Source: Dulcicalothrix desertica PCC 7102
GTDB lineage: Bacteria; Cyanobacteriota; Cyanobacteriia; Cyanobacteriales; Nostocaceae
Assembly (NCBI RefSeq): GCF_003991905.1
Contig: NZ_RSCL01000001.1
Coordinates: 806,654 to 870,653 of the forward strand
Direction: 5' to 3'
Length of the DNA: 64,000 nt
Under the pieces are notes generated by a model. It was not told where the DNA came from. It worked only from the letters and a program-made list of their open reading frames with translations, and ran no database searches. Both the position numbers and the translations under genes were made by a program. Shown piece by piece: positions 17,301 to 24,897 of this stretch; position 1 is the stretch's first letter; every line of letters begins with the position of its first letter.

Positions 17301-17475
17301 CAGTAACAACAGTAATAGTCCAACCGCTAGAAAAAATCCCAATAATCTTACGCAATTGGCTGTTGTTGAAGCGGTAAGATGGGTGAAAAATACCAAAGGT
17401 GAGATAATTTTTATAGCGGATGCGCTCACTAACATACCTAATAGTTCGTGGTACACATCAAATAAATGTAGTTAA
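14347..17475 (+). CDS. Two-partner-secretion exoprotein with hemagglutinin N-terminal domain (1)
   Basis: This 1042-residue protein has a long signal peptide (about 1-44), then the TPS secretion domain (about 45-180) with its repeated hallmarks FTNPNGIENIFGRVTGG and LINPNGIIFGKNA. A long array of beta-helix repeats follows (about 230-900), each like AGNININARDTVSFDG with an intervening ITTGSLSVTNGA element. The C-terminal region carries GLINLPIEPGTPQVA and a GRSGLPLNPR motif typical of cyanobacterial members. Such proteins are exported through TpsB (FhaC/ShlB) pores and form surface or released fibres. No TpsB gene is in the window. The repeats make internal DNA recombination likely. Confidence 0.93.
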   Translation: MTKCRMHWRRFLKQWSWLVVKAALFTSASVLQELALFPSCAVAQQSNIVPDNSLGAESSVVTPNIDILGIKSEQISGGASRGVNLFHSFREFNIKDGGAYFTNPNGIENIFGRVTGGNASEILGKLGVLGNANLFLINPNGIIFGKNASLDVKGSFVATTANAIKFGNLGFFDASVKNVPSALLTVNPSAFLFNQISNQPINSIQVNKTSLSVPNDKSLLLVGGDIKLNNSLLNVPGGRVELGGLLGEGTVGLNNIDNILQLNFPDNVTRASVSLINDSEVYVRASDGGSIALTAQNFNMSGNSRLLAGIESGLGSINSQAGDIKIDATGTISLTDLSLIANTIRPGGIGKAGDIIINTGSLSLTTGAQLQSRTRGQGSAGNVTITASDTVSFKGVIGDGGSNSGITTRVESPETVGDAGDINITARSVSLTNGAGLQTTSFGQGNAGDVNINARDTVSFDGVSNDGRPSLAESNIQRNAVGKGGNVNITTGNLSMKNGATLVTATYGKGNAGSININARDTVSFDGVGRNRGSTAAVSITQSRTEGNGGDINITTGSLSVTNGALLDASNLQGIGNAGNININARDTVSFDGTGSNGVSSTAFSSIEGRGAVGKAGGINITTGLLSLTNGAVLSAVTTVPQDGGDITLNANTLEAINGGQVVTTSFSSGKAGNINVNVNDNVTLAGKDNSYFERIAQFGEVAVAAVGSASGLFANTFEDSTGQGGDLNVTSRQILVQDGAQISASTSGTGSGGTLSITTGELLVKDQAQITASAPRAQAGQLQIKASNIRLEQFGEIATVNGASSLQEENIVIRDFDLLLMLDNSKISAQALNRATGGNITINSPFGFIVTNKGENSDIVANAALGRGGRINIQATGVYGFEKYERNRGDEYFSNISDINASSEVGAEFDGTIDINILDIDPNPGLINLPIEPGTPQVATGCQAVTGENQSRFVYTGRSGLPLNPRVSFSSDTPQVDWVTRNERSNNSNSPTARKNPNNLTQLAVVEAVRWVKNTKGEIIFIADALTNIPNSSWYTSNKCS

Positions 17476-17962
17476 AGCGGGATAAGTAGTCTGTTTTATG
17501 ATTGGAGCTTCCGGAGTGCCTTTTATACTGCAAACGGGTAAAAAATGAACTTTGTCATGCTGAGGAACGAAGCATCTTAAAGGTCTACGTTTGCATAAAA
17601 AGTATAGTTTTAAGTCGTTTTGAGTATAACATATTGACAACTTGCTCACAAACTCGAAAAGTTGGCGATGTTCGCTCTTCACAAGTGAGTGAGTACGATA
17701 CCCTATTCGCGTGCATTTCTTAACTGTTGCTTTATATTTTCTTGGCGCCTTCTTATTTTATACTCTTTGATGAAATCATTTTTTATATATAGCATTCCTA
17801 ATTGATTTGTAACAAATGATGCTTATGTAACGAACCGCAAAGGACGCAAAGGAAGGAAAGGAAGGAAAGGAAGGAAAGAATGAAGAGAAATATTTTACAA
17901 GCGATTTAGGATTGCTATAGCATCGTCAAGTAAATACATTTGTACCTGTCTCTATCGATAAT
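17476..17962. other. Repeat-rich intergenic region after exoprotein 1
   Basis: No gene is supported in these 487 bases. There is a dispersed repeat at 17554-17580 (GTCATGCTGAGGAACGAAGC...) shared with 47156-47182. A purine-rich tandem of GGAAGGAAA lies at about 17850-17880, preceded by an ACCGCAAAGGACGCAAAGG element of a kind also seen, degenerated, near 47240 and 59870. Confidence 0.65.
17554..17580. repeat. Dispersed GTCATGCTGAGG(A/C)ACGAAGC repeat (copy 1)
   Basis: A 27-base element here is identical, except one base, to 47156-47182. Both are intergenic, one after the first exoprotein gene and one after the tRNA-Gly gene. Confidence 0.75.
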
Positions 17963-18463
17963 TTAGAGACAGTTTGCTTTGACTATATTCGCTGCAAATT
18001 CTAGTAATATTCCATCTGGGTCAAAGAAATAAAATGACGAGATAAATGTACTTTCATCCCGTTCTGGAACATATCCAGAAGGAACATCAGCATGGTGTAA
18101 AATCGGCGTAACTTGCACTCCTTTCTCAAGAAGTTTTTCCCGATATTCTTCTAACTTCTCTACAGGAACGTTGAAGGCTAAGTGATTCAGCGAAGCGTGA
18201 GCAGTTACAATATTACCAGTTTGAAATGCATCTGGTCTAACTGAAGCAATACCTGGTGATGCTTCTGGAGCTTGGGGAAACCAAAAAAATGCTAAAGCAT
18301 CTCCGTTGCCAATATCAAAAAAGAAATGTTGTCCACCATCTGGCAAAGCTATTTTCTTGATTAAATTTAAACCAAGTGTCTGAGTATAAAAATCTACTGT
18401 GCGTTCCATGTCCTTACATACCAACGCAATATGGTTAATTCCCCGTATGTGAAAATCTTTCAT
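17963..18463 (-). CDS. VOC-family (glyoxalase/dioxygenase fold) protein
   Basis: From the ATG at 18463 the product has 166 residues; a GTG at 18475 is an alternative start. It has the two beta-alpha-beta-beta-beta units of the vicinal-oxygen-chelate fold. The metal-ligand candidates are the His in GINHIALVCKD, the His in LNHLAFNV and the Glu in DPDGILLEF. Pattern and length fit a glyoxalase I/extradiol dioxygenase-like single-domain enzyme; the substrate is unknown. It is antisense between the two exoprotein genes and has no obvious link to them. Confidence 0.85.
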   Translation of the reverse strand: MKDFHIRGINHIALVCKDMERTVDFYTQTLGLNLIKKIALPDGGQHFFFDIGNGDALAFFWFPQAPEASPGIASVRPDAFQTGNIVTAHASLNHLAFNVPVEKLEEYREKLLEKGVQVTPILHHADVPSGYVPERDESTFISSFYFFDPDGILLEFAANIVKANCL

Positions 18464-18589
18464 GGCTAATTGCACTCACGCATATGTAACTATTTGTAAC
18501 TATAAAGCATAATTCTAAGATTTACCCGGTAGGTACTCTGTATTGGTATGAGTTATATAAGTACATGTTGTTTTTGGGAGGTTTACCAG

Positions 18590-21499
18590 ATGACCACTGT
18601 AAGAAGTTACGGCGCCCAATTAGCCCAAGCGTGTTACTTAATAATAGGCGCAATAGCAGCAATTTTTACATTTGACGTGGTGTCTTGTGGCGCCTTTGCT
18701 CAAATAACCCCTGATGGCACTTTACCCAATAATTCCCACGTGAGTGTGCAAGGCAAAACCAGAGTTATTGAGCAAGGAACCAAAGTCGGAGAAAATTTAT
18801 TCCACAGCTTTGAAAAGTTTTCTGTTCCTACTGGTATTATTGCTGACTTTAATAATCCGCTGGATATTCAAAACATTATCACTAGAGTTACTGGTAACGA
18901 GGTATCAAATATTAATGGTTCAATCAGTGCGAAAGGCGCCGCTAATTTATTCCTGCTCAATCCAAATGGAATTATTTTTGGTCGCAATGCCTCTTTAAAT
19001 ATTGGTGGTTCATTTATTGGCAGTACGGCAAGCAGTATAAATTTTGCCGATGGAACTAGATATAGTGTAAGTAAAGAATCTACACCATTACTTACGGTTA
19101 GTGTTCCTATTGGTTTACAATTTGGCACCAACCCAGGAAGCATTAGTAATCAATCTCAAGTAACTGATACAGAGAAACAACGTGTAGGTTTGCAAGTCAA
19201 GCCTGAGAAAACTTTGGCATTAGTAAGCGGTGATATTACACTTAATGGTGGTTATTTGACGGCAACAGGTGGAAACAGTACAGGAGGACGAATTGAACTG
19301 GGAAGTGTTGCATCTAATAGTCTAGTCAGTTTAAAGCCAGTAAGTAAAGGTTGGGCATTAGGATATGAAAACACCAAAAATTTTGGAGATATAAAATTAT
19401 CAAGACAGGCAATTGTCAATGCTAGTGGTAATGGTGGTGGTGATATTCATATAGAAGCTAGGTCTTTACGACTTACTGAGGGTGCGCGTGTATTAGCTAG
19501 AACCTTAAATACGAGACATGGAGGAAAATTAACTATTAATGCTTCTGAATCTGTAGAAATAATTGGTGTGTCAGCAAATGGTAAAGAACCTAGTGGTTTG
19601 AGAACCGAGACAAGAGGTGATGGGGATGCTGGCGCCTTAACAGTTAATACTAAAAGATTGCTGTTGCAAGATGGAGGATTAATATCCACTGGTGCAATTT
19701 TGCGTCCTCCCATAAAAGGGGCAGGTGGAAATATCAACATTAATGCTTCAGAGTCAGTAGAATTAATAGGAGAAACAATTGGAAAAACACCAGACGACAC
19801 ATTTCAGAGTCGCTTGACTACTCAGACACGAGGTGATGGCGCCGCTGGAGATTTGACAATTAATACAGGCAAGTTAAGTGTTAAAAATGGGGGACAAATA
19901 GCTGCTGGTACTTTTCCTCGTAGTAGAGGAGCAGGAGGAAATTTAATAATCAACGCTTCTGACTCAGTTGAGGTGCTTGGAATATCGGCAGATAATCGTG
20001 TGACTACACAAGTGAGCCGCATCACAAATTTGACTGCTGGTGCTGGAAATGCCAAAACTTTGACAATTGATACGAAAAAGTTAACTGCCAAAGGTGGGGG
20101 ATTAATATCTGCTGGCGCCATATCTCGCAGCAGCGACCCGAATAATCTTAGTTTTGGGCAGGGAGGCACTTTAAATATCAACGCTTCAGATTCAGTAGAG
20201 GTAATTGGTGGTATACCAAGAAGTAATATTCGCAGCCGCTTGACAACTAGTACCGAAGGTGCAGGTAATGCTGGAAATTTGACAATTAATACTGGCAAAT
20301 TAATTATTAAAGAAGGGGGACAGGTATCTGCTGGCACTAATTTTTATAGTATTGGGGAAGGGGGTAATTTGACAATTAATGCCTCCGAATCTGTGGAAGT
20401 CAGCGGAGAATCACTCTATGGTGAACAAGTTTACAGTCGTTTAACCAACCGCACCTCTGGTCAGGGAAACGTTGCAACTTCAAAAATTAATACTAAAAAG
20501 CTAATTATCCAAGATGGAGGACAAGTATCCTCAGATACACTCAATCAAGGTTTAGCAGGAAAGTTAGATGTGACAGCTTCTGACTCAATAGAAATACGTG
20601 GAACCTCTTCTGATAATTTTCCCAGCAGATTATCTGCTTTAACTGGTAATAATAGCGCTAGCTCTGCCGGAGACTTAAGTATTAATACTGGACAATTAAT
20701 CATTGAAAATGGCGCCGATGTAACAGTCGGTGCAACTGGATTGGGGGATGCTGGAAACTTATTGATAGAAGCTGATAATATTACACTCAATAACCAAGGA
20801 AGTATCAAAGCTTCTACAGTCTCTGGTGAAGGTGGCAATATCAATTTACAAGTACTTTCTTTAATTTTGATGCGCCACAATAGTTCTATCTCAACTCAAG
20901 CAGGCAATAATGGTAATGGTGGAAACATTGATATTAGTTCCCAATTCATTGTTGCTAACAAACGTGAAAATAACGATATTATTGCAAATGCCGAACGAGG
21001 TAGCGGAGGTAAGATTAATATCACAACTCAAGGAATATATGGGTTAGAATACCGTCCACAGCTGACAAATTTCAGTGATATCAATGCAAGTTCTCAGTTT
21101 GGTATCAACGGTACTGTCTTAATTAATACTCAAGATTTAGACCCGAATCGAGGATTAATTAATTTGCCCGTAGAACCGGGTACACCACAAGTTGCTCAAG
21201 ATTGCCAAGTAGGTAGTGAAAATCAAAGCCAATTTGTTGTAACCGGACGTGGTGGTTTACCATCTAATCCTAGAGTTGCTTTTAGCAGTGATACGCCACA
21301 AGTTGATTGGGTAACGCGCGCACGCAGCAATAATCAATACAAAAGCCCAGTTGCTACTCAAAATTCTACTACCCCCACACAACCGATTGTCGAAGCTACT
21401 AGTTTGGTGAAAAATGCTAATGGTGAGGTGTTTCTTAGAGAGGCGCCTATCAAGTCGCGCGAAGAGTGGCAACGGATGACTCTAGGATGTAACGGATAA
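18590..21499 (+). CDS. Two-partner-secretion exoprotein with hemagglutinin N-terminal domain (2)
   Basis: The start is set by a GGGAGG ribosome site eight bases before the ATG at 18590, giving 969 residues (an upstream ATG at 18548 lacks one). A signal peptide (about 1-37) is followed by the TPS domain with FNNPLDIQNIITRVTG and LLNPNGIIFGRNA. Repeats of the form GGNLTINASESVEV alternate with LTINTGKLIIKEGGQ up to about residue 780. The C-terminus shares GLINLPVEPGTPQVA and GRGGLPSNPRVAFSSDTPQV with the upstream paralogue, so the two arose by duplication. The CHAT gene starts nine bases later, so they form one operon. It should be secreted through an unlinked TpsB pore. Confidence 0.93.
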   Translation: MTTVRSYGAQLAQACYLIIGAIAAIFTFDVVSCGAFAQITPDGTLPNNSHVSVQGKTRVIEQGTKVGENLFHSFEKFSVPTGIIADFNNPLDIQNIITRVTGNEVSNINGSISAKGAANLFLLNPNGIIFGRNASLNIGGSFIGSTASSINFADGTRYSVSKESTPLLTVSVPIGLQFGTNPGSISNQSQVTDTEKQRVGLQVKPEKTLALVSGDITLNGGYLTATGGNSTGGRIELGSVASNSLVSLKPVSKGWALGYENTKNFGDIKLSRQAIVNASGNGGGDIHIEARSLRLTEGARVLARTLNTRHGGKLTINASESVEIIGVSANGKEPSGLRTETRGDGDAGALTVNTKRLLLQDGGLISTGAILRPPIKGAGGNININASESVELIGETIGKTPDDTFQSRLTTQTRGDGAAGDLTINTGKLSVKNGGQIAAGTFPRSRGAGGNLIINASDSVEVLGISADNRVTTQVSRITNLTAGAGNAKTLTIDTKKLTAKGGGLISAGAISRSSDPNNLSFGQGGTLNINASDSVEVIGGIPRSNIRSRLTTSTEGAGNAGNLTINTGKLIIKEGGQVSAGTNFYSIGEGGNLTINASESVEVSGESLYGEQVYSRLTNRTSGQGNVATSKINTKKLIIQDGGQVSSDTLNQGLAGKLDVTASDSIEIRGTSSDNFPSRLSALTGNNSASSAGDLSINTGQLIIENGADVTVGATGLGDAGNLLIEADNITLNNQGSIKASTVSGEGGNINLQVLSLILMRHNSSISTQAGNNGNGGNIDISSQFIVANKRENNDIIANAERGSGGKINITTQGIYGLEYRPQLTNFSDINASSQFGINGTVLINTQDLDPNRGLINLPVEPGTPQVAQDCQVGSENQSQFVVTGRGGLPSNPRVAFSSDTPQVDWVTRARSNNQYKSPVATQNSTTPTQPIVEATSLVKNANGEVFLREAPIKSREEWQRMTLGCNG

Positions 21500-21508
21500 T
21501 TTATTACA

Positions 21509-24103
21509 ATGTCTAGATATATTAGCAAAATTAAGCAATTGCGAATAGCAGTGCAGCGTTATGTTAACGTCATCATACTAATAGTATTGTTTTTGGCGCC
21601 TGCAATTTTACCTAGTACTGCTTTTGGCAGAACATATTTACATGTTCAAGCTTTATCTAATGCCGAAAATTTGGTAGAACAGGGCAGAGCTTTATATGAG
21701 GCTGAAAAGTTTAATGATGCAGTTAAGGTATTACAAAAAGCTGCCACAACTTTTGAGAATAATGGAGATAAAATCGGACAAGCCATGACGCTGAGTAATT
21801 TGTCTTTGGCTTATCAACAGCTTGGGTTAACGAAGGAAGCGGAAAATGCGATTAACCAAAGTCTTAATATGCTCCAATCGCCAATCAAAAATCCAGAAGT
21901 TTTTGCTCAAGCGTTAGATGTACAAGGGCGCCTACTGTACTTGCAAGGACAAACTGAAAAAGCTGTAGACATTTGGCAACAAGCTGCTGATATTTATGTA
22001 AAAATAAACGAAACATCTAAATTAACTCGTAATCGAATTAATTCGGCTCAAGCGTTGCAAGCTTTAGGATTTTTTCGTCAAGCTGAAAATATTTTAGGAG
22101 AGTTAAAGAAATCACTTGTAATAGAAAAAAATAAATCAATTCAAGCTACAGGATTACGTCAGCTTGGGGATGTTCTACGATTAGTCGGTAATTTAAGCGA
22201 ATCTCAACAAGTATTAGAACAAAGTTTAAAGATAAATTCTAATGCTAACTCTAAACAGGCAATGGGCGAGACTCTTGTCAGTTTAGCTAAAACAGCACGC
22301 GCGCAACAAAATTATCAAGCTGCTTTAAATTATTTACAACAAGCTGGTAATTATTCACTTACTAGCGGCGCCATACGTATCGATTTATTATTAAATCAAT
22401 TGAACTTGCTTTTAGAAACAAAGCAATATGCAGATGCTACTAATTTTATACCACAAATTCAGACAGAATTAAATAAATTACCATCAAGTCGCATGGCTGT
22501 TTATGCTCGAATTAACTTGGCTCAAAATTTAGTTAAACTCAGAGAAAACACTAAACAAGCTCCTGCATGGGTAGATATTGCCAAAATCTTAGCAGAGGCA
22601 GAAAAGATTGCACATAATTTACAAGACTTACGTGCAGAATCTTATGCTGTAGGTACTCTTGCTTGGTTATATGAACAAGCAGGACAATTAACCGATGCTT
22701 TTAAGCTTACCGAAAAAGCTTTATTACTGGCACAGAATATTAATGCATCAGACATTACTTATCAATGGCAATGGCAAATGGGGCGTTTACTCAAGGCAAA
22801 GGGAGATACACAAGCTGCTAGCGGTTATTATGCACAAGCAGTTAAAGTCCTTCAGTCTCTACGTAGTGATTTAGTTGCAATTAATTCAGATGTTCAATTT
22901 TCTTTCCGTGAAAGTGTTGAACCTGTGTATCGAGAGTATGTTGAATTGCTTTTACAAAAGCAAAACACACAAGCAAATAAAGATAATCTCAAGGAAGCTC
23001 GTTTAATCATCGAATCTCTACAATTAGCAGAGTTAGATAACTTCTTTCGGTCTGCCTGTTTAACAGCTAAAGTCAATATTGATGTCGCAGTTGATAAAGA
23101 AGATTTAACCGCAGCAGTTGTTTATCCAATAATTTTACCTGACCGACTTGAAGTTATTCTCAAATTACCTGGACAAAATAATCTGCGTCAATATACAACT
23201 CGTGTGAAAAAGCAAGAGGTAGAAAGTACTATTAGACAGCTAAGAGAAGATATACAAGAATTTAAAGTCGGCGCCGATAAGCAAACTCAATATCAAAAAA
23301 TATATGAGTGGTTGCTGCGACAAGCTCAAACTGATTTAGAAAACAGCAAAGTTGAAACTTTAGTATTTGTTCTTGATGGCGAGTTACGAAATATACCAAT
23401 GGCTGCTCTTTATGATGGTAAACAGTACCTCCTAGAGAAATATAATATTGCTGCAAGTCCCAGTTTACAGTTATTTGACATAAAACGATTGCGACGAGGA
23501 CAACTAAGAGCCTTAACTGCTGGATTAAGCGAAGCACGCTTCAATTATTCTAAACTCAATTATGTTGAAACCGAATTACAACAAATTAAATCAGAACTAT
23601 CAAGTACAGTGCTTCTGAATAAGCAATTTACTAGCCTTGCCTTTCAAAATCAGGTTCAAGAAAACACTTTTCCAATTGTTCACCTAGCAACTCATGGTCA
23701 ATTTAGCTCAAACCCAGATAAGACTTATATTTTAGCTTACGACCGTCCCATCAAAGTTAACGAACTCAATCAATTATTAAAGACCCGTGATATAAACCAA
23801 CCTGATTTAATCGAATTACTTGTTCTCAGTGCATGTCAAACCGCAACAGGTGACGACCGTGCAGCATTGGGACTTGCTGGAGTTGCTGTAAGAGCAGGCG
23901 CCCGTAGTACATTAGCTTCACTATGGAATCTCAATGATGCATCTACAGCAACATTAATGAGTCAATTTTATAAAGAACTGACTCAACCAAATATAAGCAA
24001 AGCTCAAGCATTACGACGCGCACAATTACAGCTTTTACAACAAGAACAATACGCTATGCCATATTATTGGGCGCCTTATATTTTAGTTGGTAATTGGTTG
24101 TAA
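21509..24103 (+). CDS. Secreted TPR-CHAT domain protein
   Basis: This 864-residue protein has a hydrophobic signal segment (about 15-37), many tetratricopeptide repeats (about 40-450), and a C-terminal CHAT domain (about 560-864). CHAT is a caspase-like peptidase fold; its dyad appears intact as H729 (HLATHGQF) and C776 (LSACQTATGD). The conserved RAGARSTLASLWNLND and final YWAPYILVGNW are also present. It is translated from the same operon as exoprotein 2, which suggests that it processes or senses surface proteins. In cyanobacteria such CHAT genes often accompany hemagglutinin-type exoproteins, but their substrates are not known to me. Confidence 0.93.
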   Translation: MSRYISKIKQLRIAVQRYVNVIILIVLFLAPAILPSTAFGRTYLHVQALSNAENLVEQGRALYEAEKFNDAVKVLQKAATTFENNGDKIGQAMTLSNLSLAYQQLGLTKEAENAINQSLNMLQSPIKNPEVFAQALDVQGRLLYLQGQTEKAVDIWQQAADIYVKINETSKLTRNRINSAQALQALGFFRQAENILGELKKSLVIEKNKSIQATGLRQLGDVLRLVGNLSESQQVLEQSLKINSNANSKQAMGETLVSLAKTARAQQNYQAALNYLQQAGNYSLTSGAIRIDLLLNQLNLLLETKQYADATNFIPQIQTELNKLPSSRMAVYARINLAQNLVKLRENTKQAPAWVDIAKILAEAEKIAHNLQDLRAESYAVGTLAWLYEQAGQLTDAFKLTEKALLLAQNINASDITYQWQWQMGRLLKAKGDTQAASGYYAQAVKVLQSLRSDLVAINSDVQFSFRESVEPVYREYVELLLQKQNTQANKDNLKEARLIIESLQLAELDNFFRSACLTAKVNIDVAVDKEDLTAAVVYPIILPDRLEVILKLPGQNNLRQYTTRVKKQEVESTIRQLREDIQEFKVGADKQTQYQKIYEWLLRQAQTDLENSKVETLVFVLDGELRNIPMAALYDGKQYLLEKYNIAASPSLQLFDIKRLRRGQLRALTAGLSEARFNYSKLNYVETELQQIKSELSSTVLLNKQFTSLAFQNQVQENTFPIVHLATHGQFSSNPDKTYILAYDRPIKVNELNQLLKTRDINQPDLIELLVLSACQTATGDDRAALGLAGVAVRAGARSTLASLWNLNDASTATLMSQFYKELTQPNISKAQALRRAQLQLLQQEQYAMPYYWAPYILVGNWL

Positions 24104-24121
24104 GGTGGGCACTGCCTACAA

Positions 24122-24811
24122 TCATAATCCTGCCGACTTTAACAAATTATCCCACTTTTTATCTTGCGGATTTTGGCGCCGAATTTCAGCAACGGTTGTG
24201 ATTGCATCATACCAAATGCCGTTTTTGGCGTAAATATTTGCTTTTTGTTGTATAGTTGCTTTTTCTAATTCGCTTGATAGTGCTGGTGCCAGTGTCTCTC
24301 GTGTTATCCAAGCTTCGGCAAAATCTTTTTGATAAGGTGTATTTGGGGCACAAGATATATTAATAAATAAATATAACCGATACCATTGGTTGTTTGAGAG
24401 AAGTGGCGCCTCTTTGGGAAGTGAGACGTTTATTACTCCTGGTGTTCCTGTTAGTTTAATGTCCGTTTCGTAGAGCGTACTGTTTGTACGGTCGCGAAGT
24501 GAAAATTTGGCTGTTTGCACAGATTTTGATTCGTATGGAATATAAAACCAGAAGGTGGGATGGTCTTGAGTGGTTAGTCCCCAACGTAGTTCTGTGTTAT
24601 CTGAGAATTTTGTGACTGGTACTAAAGCGGTGAGGGGTTTTTGGGTTTGTGGACAACCCCGACGACTTCCTGCTGGTACGGTTCCTTTTGGGGTTCCTTG
24701 CCTAGGAGGGGGTTGGATGAAGTTTATTGCTGGGGAGAGTTGTGCTACAACTTGTGTTGAAATTAATATTAAGGCTAGGGTTAGGGTTAAGATTTTAAAT
24801 TTATTTTTCAT
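24122..24811 (-). CDS. DUF928 family secreted protein
   Basis: The 229-residue product has a signal peptide (about 1-23, TLALILISTQVVAQ). A DUF928-type domain follows, recognised by GCPQTQKPLTALVP, the segment ELRWGLTTQDHPTFWFYIPY, and the C-terminal WYDAITTVAEIRRQNPQD. The function is unknown. It is convergent with the CHAT gene (18 bases between stops) and lies downstream of the CHASE2 gene on the same strand. Cyanobacterial genomes often place DUF928 beside CHAT, CHASE2 and DUF1822 genes. Confidence 0.88.
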   Translation of the reverse strand: MKNKFKILTLTLALILISTQVVAQLSPAINFIQPPPRQGTPKGTVPAGSRRGCPQTQKPLTALVPVTKFSDNTELRWGLTTQDHPTFWFYIPYESKSVQTAKFSLRDRTNSTLYETDIKLTGTPGVINVSLPKEAPLLSNNQWYRLYLFINISCAPNTPYQKDFAEAWITRETLAPALSSELEKATIQQKANIYAKNGIWYDAITTVAEIRRQNPQDKKWDNLLKSAGL

Positions 24812-24837
24812 GATTTTAAAGTAATTGTTCTATTAAT

Positions 24838-24897
24838 GGTGCGTGAAAGCAGTTTAAGTTTACATTTTATTGGGGTTTGTAATGGCTTTCACGCACC
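24838..24897. repeat. GGTGCGT-type palindromic repeat (copy 2), overlapping a gene end
   Basis: A 13-base arm GGTGCGTGAAAGC at 24838-24850 pairs perfectly with GCTTTCACGCACC at 24885-24897. The CHASE2 gene ends inside the loop at 24860, so one arm encodes part of its last residues (GCVKA). The hairpin may act as its terminator. Confidence 0.8.

Noticed and set aside
18463-18475. Upstream GTG start for the VOC protein
   Set aside because: The ATG at 18463 lies four codons inside and fits the family length; the GTG has no ribosome site.
14347-24103. Contact-dependent inhibition (CDI) system
   Set aside because: No TpsB gene, no toxic C-terminal domain (such as after VENN) and no immunity gene are seen; the C-termini of both exoproteins are alike.
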